Shown one piece after another: positions 27,927-36,900 of a DNA stretch of 64,000 nucleotides. Both the position numbers and the translations under genes were made by a program. The stretch covers positions 1 through 64,000 of the forward strand of contig CANMCD010000010.1 of assembly GCA_947496185.1 (NCBI GenBank). The letters run 5' to 3'. The notes under the pieces are model-generated. The model saw nothing but the letters and a program-made list of their open reading frames with translations, had not been told where the DNA came from and made no database searches. Within the stretch, counting starts at the first letter, position 1. Every line of letters starts with the position of its first letter. Origin of the DNA: an uncultured Tenacibaculum sp. (GTDB taxonomy: Bacteria > Bacteroidota > Bacteroidia > Flavobacteriales > Flavobacteriaceae).

Positions 27927-30900
27927 TTAAATTTCGATTTCAATAACGTCTTCATCTTTCTCACTGTCATGCTCATCAGTTGACTGCACTTCTATAACTA
28001 ACTGAATATGCTCAGCCAAACCTCTAACTGTTTGAAGAGAATAAAACTCATTAAGTGATATTTTTACGCCAAAAGCTTTGCTAATTTTCGCTAATAAAAC
28101 CATCGCTTTTAACGAATGTCCTCCTAATTCAAAAAAGTCTTCAAAAACATCGATCTCCTCCTCATCTATTTCTAAAACTTCAGCCCATATGTGTATCAAT
28201 GTTAACTCTATTTCATTATTAGATTTTTGATCGGGCTCTTGACTAGAACTTACTAATTTATCTTGACTCAATGTTTCTTTAACCTCTGGTTGCATTTGAA
28301 GTTTTCGCTTTTCCAAAAGTTCATAATTATCAGTAGAAAGCAGCCTAGCATAATCTCCTGTTTTATATAGCTTTACTTTGGATTCAAAAGTATGCTCTAG
28401 AAATCGTTCTTCCGCTACATAATCAGAATCCGTGTAGTCATTAGCCAAACCAATACCAGAAATATAAATTTGCCCTTTAGCTCCAACAGGCACTAATTTT
28501 AACTCTTCATCTAATAAATGAATTTTCATATTTCTAATAGGTTTCCCAATAGGTACAGATCCCCCTTTATCAGATGAGTTGAACTTATAGGTCATACATC
28601 CAGAAGTTGTTTCTAAAGTACCGTATTCATTATATATATTGGGGTTTTGAAATTTATTACTGATTACATTTGCTAACTCATTATCAAATAACTCACCCCC
28701 TACTATAAATGTATTTAGGCTACTACTTTTAGTTACAGTATCCTCTAAAGTTGCTAAAATTTTCAAATCAGAAGGTCTTAATTTAATAGCTGTTACTTTA
28801 TTCTCCTTAATAAGATTTTGCAAGTTTTCTGTAATGTCTACCTTATTATAGATAACTATTTCTGAACCTCTAGTTAACGGTAAAAGTATAGAATTTAGTG
28901 TTGAATCAGCCGCAATAGACGTGTATACCCCGTAAGAATGATTTTCATTTTTGATATAGTGATCTCCTGCCCACTCAACATAATTATTTAAGGCTAGATG
29001 TGATACCTTCACTCCTTTAGGTTTACCCGCTGGTGCTACTATATAGTGTATACTAGCTATAGCCTCATTTTTGACACCTGATAATGAGATTTTTGGTGAA
29101 TCATCAATTCTTTCTACTTCAATATTTACTTTTTTAACTGTTGTTTCGAAATTAATTAAAGAAGTATTGTCGTGTAAAATAAGTTGACATTTACTGTTTT
29201 GAAGTATGTATGAAATTTGCTCATCAGAACATGCTGAATCAATGGGTAAATAACTATTTCCTGACTTAAGAATCGCAAGTATACTTACAATAGCTTTTGG
29301 TGACATATGCGCACATAAACCAATCACTGATCCATTCACTCCATACTTCTCAACAAGGTGACTCGCTAAACTGTCTGACATGTCATTGAGCTCTTTAAAT
29401 GTTAGCAGGTTATCTCCATACCTCACAGCAGTTTTTGTTGGGTTATTTTTAAGCTGCTTTTCAAAATGCGCTAACACGTTAGGCAACATAGTAATAGGAG
29501 TAGTTGCTGTTGCATTTATTTGATTATATAGTGCTTTATCTTCTTTAGATAGGTACTGAATCGTTTTTAATTTTGCATCAACATTATTAATTACTGTATC
29601 CAATATTGATTGAATTCTATATATGAATTTTTCAATTTGCCCCTGAGAAAACTTACTATTATTATACTCTACTTTTATTCTAAACTCATCTCCTGGAGCA
29701 ACAACAAGGGAAAGATCATAGTTTGTAAGGTAAAAACCATCAGACTTAGTGATATAAAAGTCATATTCGTTTTTATGTTGTTCTTTGAGTACCTCATGTA
29801 AAGGATAGTTTTCAAAAACAAAAATTGTTTTAAACAAATCAGCTCTTAACTCAGATAGTTTTTGCAACTCATACAGAGGATAATGTTGATGCTCAACTGA
29901 TTTAAAGTACTCTGTATTTAAATTTTGAAAAATATCTCCAAAAGTTTCATCAGGATTCAACTTTACACGTAACGGTGTATTATTAATAAAAATCCCCATA
30001 ATCTTATCTACTCCTTCTATCTCTCTGTTTCTTCCTGCGTTTACACATCCAAAAACAATATCATCACTATTATTATATGTCGCTAAAGCTATTGCCCAAA
30101 TAGCTTTTAGGATAGAACTAACTGTTACTTTTTTATTTTTAGCTACGCTATGTAGTTGTTTGTTCTGTTCTTCAGACAACACGAACTCTTCATATACATG
30201 TTCTAAAACAACGTTATTAGCACTCATCTCTATTTCACTTGGTAAAGAGATAGACTTGGTGTATCCGTCTAAATATTTTTCCCAATATGCTTGATCAAGT
30301 GATTGATCTCTTTGTTCAAGCCAACTTATAAATGAATGATAAGGAGGTGTTTTTAAATCTATTGATTCCCTTTTATCGGCTTTAATAGCATGATAAATTT
30401 TCATTAAATCTTCAAAAAGTAATCCGATACACCATCCATCCATAATAATATGATGATGACATAATATTAATACAAACTCATTGGGCGATACTTTTAATAC
30501 CGTAAGTCGAATGAGCCCTCCTTCTTTTAAATCAAAAGGAATGTTCTTTTCTAAATTTTCATATGACGTTACAACATCTTCCTTAGAACTTTCTTGAACC
30601 TCTTCAATGACATCTATATATTTGAAATTGTTTTTGCTTTCTCTCTTAACAAGCTGTAGTGGCTTCTCAAAATCTTCATGAAGAAATGCTGTTCTGAATA
30701 TTTCGTGTTTTTGAATAATGGTATAAAAAGCTTCTTCTAATATATCTGGATTCAATTCTCCCTCTATTTCAGTACTTAATTGCTGAAAATATATATCCTG
30801 TCCCTCGAAACTCGAATGGAAATAAATTCCTTGTTGCATTGGTGATAACGGGAATATATCGGAAAAATCGTATTCTTTTTGAAGCTCCTGTATTTGAGTA

Positions 30901-33900
30901 CTTGACAATCCTTTATAACTTAAGTCTGCAGGGGACAACAATAATGTATTCAATTTTTGAGATTCCGACATATAAGACCTTAATTTACTCTCATACAATG
31001 AAATTACCTCATCAATTGATTCTTCCTTAAAATGTTGCTGATTATAATCAATGGAAATTTCTAAACATTTATTTTTTATAATCCCTGAAACATTTAAAAG
31101 ATACAATCTGTCTTTAGTTAGACCGATATCTTTTCCTATATAATCGGTATCAATTATAAAGTTATTTCCTCCTAATTGGTCACTAAATTCTCCTAAGTAA
31201 TTAAAACTTATCTCTGAATTTACAATATGCTCTCTTTCTTCTTTATGCTGAATTACTGACAAATAATCATTCCCTTGATTAGGAACTGCTCTTATCTGTT
31301 CCTTTACTTCTATAACATTATTAAATACATCTCTAGAGCATTGAAACACTACAGGATAAATACTAGTAAACCACCCAATAGTTCTATTAAAATTAAGTGT
31401 TTGAGACATTCTACCATGTCCTTCCATATCTATTTTAACTCGATCAATCTCCCACTTTTCTTCTAAGGTTTGAAGTAAACCAGCAACCAATAACTCTTGA
31501 ACACTCGTATTTAATTTATTAGCCGTTTCTGAGCCAAAAACAGTCGTATCTTCTTCATTAAATTTAAATGATACTCGTTTGTTGTCTTTATAATAATTCG
31601 TTTCAACTGTAAAGTCTGTTGGAATAGTTCTTCCCTTAATCTGTGAAACCTCTTTCCAATACTCTTGTGTATTTTTAAAAGATTCGGAAAGCATATTTGT
31701 AGCGATTCCCTCAGTCCAATCTTTATACGAATTTGTTTTTTGAGGAAGTTGTAATATTGTCTTTTGATTAACTTGATCTAGTAAAGCATCCATATCCTCA
31801 AAAAGGATTCTCCAAGATACTGCATCTATTATTAAATGATGCGCAATGATTAGTAATCTTGAGGTAGTAGCTGACTGAAATAGTCCTAATTTTAAAAGTT
31901 TACCTTCGGTAATATTGATATTGCTTTGAAGAGACGATACCGCTTCCTCAAATGCATTATTACTTATTGAACTTTTATCTGACTCGAAAACTTCAAGATC
32001 AATTTCTATGTCGTTAACATCATTGAAATATTGGTAGATTTCTTTGTTTTCGTCGAAAAACTGTACACGTAATATATCATGATCCGTAACTAACTTTTTA
32101 AATACAGTCTTAATTATTTCTTCGTCTACCTTTTGGTTGAAAGCAATCATTACTGATTGATTAAATTGATTCGTAACTGTTTGTGTGGTATCAAAAAACC
32201 AATTTTGAATTGGACTTAATGTTGCCTTTCCTACTACAGTACTTTGATCAATATTAATTCGTCGTTCTTTTATCAATAGCGATAACTCCTCAATAGTTTG
32301 ATTTTCAAAAACATCTTTTACATTTATATTATATCCTAATGAAAATAGTTTCGAACAAATTTGGATAGACTTGATAGAATCACCTCCAATACTAAAGAAA
32401 TTGTCTTTTATCCCAATCTTATCTTTTTCTAATACTTTTTCCCAAACGTCAACCATTATTTTTTCTGCTGTTGTACTGGGTTTCTTATAGTTAGCATCAG
32501 AGAGTATTTCAATGCTTTTTAATTGCTTCCAATCTACTTTTCCATTGGATGTTATAGGAATTTCTTCTAGCCTTATAAAATTATTTGGAATCATATAATT
32601 AGGCAACCTTTCCTTTAAATAATCTCGTAAAGTGGTCTCTTCTATGGTAGAAATACTAGCTGTATAAAAAGCAACAAGAACTTCTTTTCCTTTATTACCA
32701 ACACTTCCGACAACAACATTGTTTATTTCATTAAATGTCGCCAACTCGAATTCAACTTCCGATACTTCAATTCTATGTCCTCTTATCTTTACTTGAGTAT
32801 CTTTACGCCCACTTAAACTTATACTACCATCTGAATTCCATTTCCCCAAATCTCCTGTCTTATAAAGTCGAGAGTTCGGCTCGTATGGGTTCGTTATAAA
32901 GGCTCCTATATTCAATTCTTCTCCATTAATATATCCTGGAGACAAACCTATTCCTGAGATGTAAATTTCCCCTTCAACACCTATAGGAGAAAGTTTCCTA
33001 TTAGCATCTAATATGTAGATACTTGTATTCCAGATAGGCTTTCCAACGTTTTCTAGATTGGATTCATTTAAAAATTCTTGTCGAGTTGCGGCAACTGTAG
33101 CTTCTGTAGGGCCATATTCATTTTCAATTATTGTATTGGGCAATATACGACGATGTCTTGCTACCACTTTAGCACTTGCCTTTTCACCTGCAAGCACAAT
33201 TCTCCTTAAAATTGTTTTTTTACCTAAATTTTCTATTTCAGTAAGTATGGCCTCATACAAACTTGGCAAACAAGCTAGGTTTGTTACCTGATAATTTTCA
33301 ATTAACGTCGCTAGGAGTCTTGAATTAAGTACCTCATCTGAGGTTACTAACACCAAAGTCCCGCCTGACAATAACGTTCCGTAAAAATTACAGTTGAAAC
33401 CATCGAAGTAATAAGGTACCAACGCGATACTTCGATCTTCAGACGAAAGTTCTCTCACGCCTATATTCCATAATGCATAATTTATTAAACTTTCGTTTTT
33501 AATGGCAACTCCTTTGGGTTTCCCTGTTGACCCTGATGTATATATGATATAAGCAATATGATCTTTTTCTCGTGTAATAAAAACATCCTCTTCAGAAAAA
33601 TCATTACTATCTCCCTTAACAATTGCTTCAACATTTACTACTAATGTTGTATTTAAAAATTTACCAACATACGTAGATGCAGTCATAACAACCTCAATAT
33701 CGCAATCTTGAAGAACATATGCTATTCTGCTGTCGGGAGCTTTCGGGTCAAGAGGAACATAAGTACACCCTGCTTTCATCACAGCTAACATAGCTACAAC
33801 CATCTCTGGACTAGCATCAAACATTAGTCCTATATTCGTAGCGTGTCCCTTAGTTTCTTTTATAAGATTATTTGCTACCTTATTAGAGTTTACATGCAAC

Positions 33901-36900
33901 CATTCATAAGAATACGTTTGATTTTCGAATATTAATGCTGCTTGTGTTGGATATAATTCAAACTGCTTATTGAATCTTTCAATAATCGACACATCAAAAT
34001 CAATGGTTTGTTCTGTATCGTTAAACTTAGTAAGTATCTTCTTTTTTTCTTCATCAGATACTATGTCAATATCCTGTAATAGTATATTCGGATTGTTTCC
34101 TACTTGTTCAATTATTTTATTGAAATAATTAGAAAACGATTCCATAGTGCTCTTTTTCCAAAGCTCATTGGCATAAACAAAATTAAAAACCAATTTGTCA
34201 CTATGTTCCACTACCGATAAAGTTACATCACATCGAGCTTGTATATTCGTAGTATGTGCTACTGGATCAAGGAAAAAATCATTTGAATTTTGTGCTGTCG
34301 CAGCTTCAAAAACAAACATAGTATCAAAAAGAGGTGTTCTTCCCCCACTCCCCTCAATACCGAGATTTTTAACTATTTCTTCAAAAGGGTAATCTTGATT
34401 CTCAAAACAATCTAGAACTTTTTGTTTTATTTCTGAAACAAATTGTACGAAGGTTATGTTCCCTTTTGAAAAGCTCCTTATAGGTAATGTATTTACAAAC
34501 ATTCCTACAACTGACTCCAATTCTACTTGGTTTCTATTAGAAGATGGTACTCCAACTATTACATCTTCGCTTCCACTTAATTTATTTAACAATATATTAA
34601 ACACTCCAAATAATACCGTAAACATGGTCGCTTCTCCGAGATCTTTAATTGCATTCATTTTATCAAGTCCTTCTTTTGCGACCTCTAATCGTACTATATC
34701 ACCATCATAACGCTGATGTAATGGTCTTTTATAATCCATTGGAAGCTCTATTCGACTATAATCAGTGTCAATATGATCTAACCAAAATTCACGATATCCT
34801 TCATTAGCAGCTTGTTCTTCTTCTGATGCTTTACAAACCGCATAGTCAACATAGTCTAACGAATTTTTTTCAACGACATTTTGTGAATAGTAATTACAAA
34901 AATCTTTTACTATAATATCATTTGAAGGTCCATCTGTTACAATATGATGTGAATCTGTTAGTAAATAGTTTGCGTCTGGTAATGCTACTACCAACATTCT
35001 AAAAATTGGCCCTTGCGCTAAATCGAAAGGTTTTATAAATGATTCGATGGCATCGTTTAGTTTTTCAGCCTTCATTCTGGTGATACCTACCTCAAACTTA
35101 TCTATTATTTGCTGTTTAATTTCTCCTTCATTCTCAATAAAAGATGTACGTAAACTCTTGTGTTTTTCTATTAGTAAACCCAGTGCCCTCTCTAATCTAT
35201 CAAAATCTGGAAGTACTTTAAATTTATAGACTTTAGGCTCATTATACGCAATACTTTCTTTGTCTAAAGATTGTAAAAAATACATCCTTTTTTGTTGAGA
35301 GGTTAAAGGATAATATTCTTGATTGGTAGCCTTTGGAATTACAGTTAGCGCGTTTCTTTCCTGAACTAATATATTCTCTATTAATTCTTGAATTATCGAA
35401 TACTGATAAACATCTTTTAAACTTAACCTAGTACCAAACTCTTTGTTCAAACGAGAAGTTAAATTAATTGCTTTTAAAGAATCTCCTCCTAACTCAAAAA
35501 AGTCATCTTCTTTCTGAAGGTCTTCTTTTCCGAAAAAATCTTCAAAAATGCTCAATGTCTTTTGTTCGATAAGGTTTTTTGACAACGTAACAGAAGTTTT
35601 GTTTGTTGACGGTAACATATCCTCTCTGGTAGATTTCAAATATGTATCGTGCCATACCAAAGCTTCAGGTAATGAGCTATGGTGTACTGCCCATCTGTTG
35701 GCTTTATTGTTTAAAGAATGGTAAAAAATACGCACCCCTTCTTCTGGATAAATAGCATCTTTTATAGACGTGTTAATTTCAGCAGCACTTTTTGATTGGT
35801 CTTGTTCCTTTTTTACCTTGTATGTCATTCCTACATTCAACCAATCACACCAGTTTATTGCAAAAGTGGGTACTTGATATTTATCTTCAAGATATTGCGC
35901 ATAGGAGTCTACAAACTCGTTAGCTGCATTATAACTTAACTGACCAAATTTCATTTGGTAAAAAACATTACCCATTGAAGAAAATAAACTGATAAAATCT
36001 AATTTTCCAAAATCCATGTATTCTTGAAAGTTTAATAACCCATGAACTTTAGATCCTAAATAATTAGTTATTTCTTTTTTATCTCTCTTAAGAACAATTC
36101 CTCCATAGTCAACCTCTCCTGCTGCCCAAATTAATCCATTAACTATAATGTTATCCCTTTTTAATATTGCAATCAGTTTTTCTACTTCATCTTTATCTGA
36201 GATATCAGCTTGTATTAAATACACCTGTCTCCCTGAAGCTTTCATTTCTTTTAAAACTGGAATAACATTTTTAATTTTTTCTATTCCTTTTTCATCGTTC
36301 AGGTAACGATTCCAATCTTCTTCTTCTGGGAAAAATGAACGATAAACCATGATAATATTTGCTTCCTGATTTAAAACAATGTCTCGAGAAATGTTTAACC
36401 CCATTCCTCCAAAAGCTCCAGTTACCATATAGTTTTTTCCCTGTTCTATTTTGATATTAGATGGAATCTCTTCGGATTCTGTACACTTTTGATAAGTTTC
36501 CGTCCATCGGTCAAAATATCGATACGCTACAATTGGTACTGATGATGTATGAAAAATTTCGTTTTTAATTAATTCGGCATAACTACTTATATCTTCTGTT
36601 AGTTTAATTTCTGGCAGGTCAATTAGTCTACTTGTTAAATTGCTAATCTCTGATGGTAATACTTTTACAGGTGAAAGCAACGTTGCCTTAAGAGGATTAA
36701 CTGTATCTAAACCACTAACTTTAAAAACATTATTTGCTAATACTGAAAGGTTAATTTTATTTTTTATACCACTTTTTTGAATTGACTTTCCTATCAAACA
36801 TAGCGGTAAATAGCCTTTATTTAATACTACATTTATGTTTGTAAGGGTTGTACTTATTTCATTTAAATCGTAAGCAGTATATATAATCTGAGAAATTTCT

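Noticed and set aside
28250-29500. Sequencing error as the cause of the broken A domain in NRPS3
   Set aside because: The frame stays open across the gap and several separate motifs (A3, A5, A8-A10) are altered, which a single error cannot produce; true decay is more likely.
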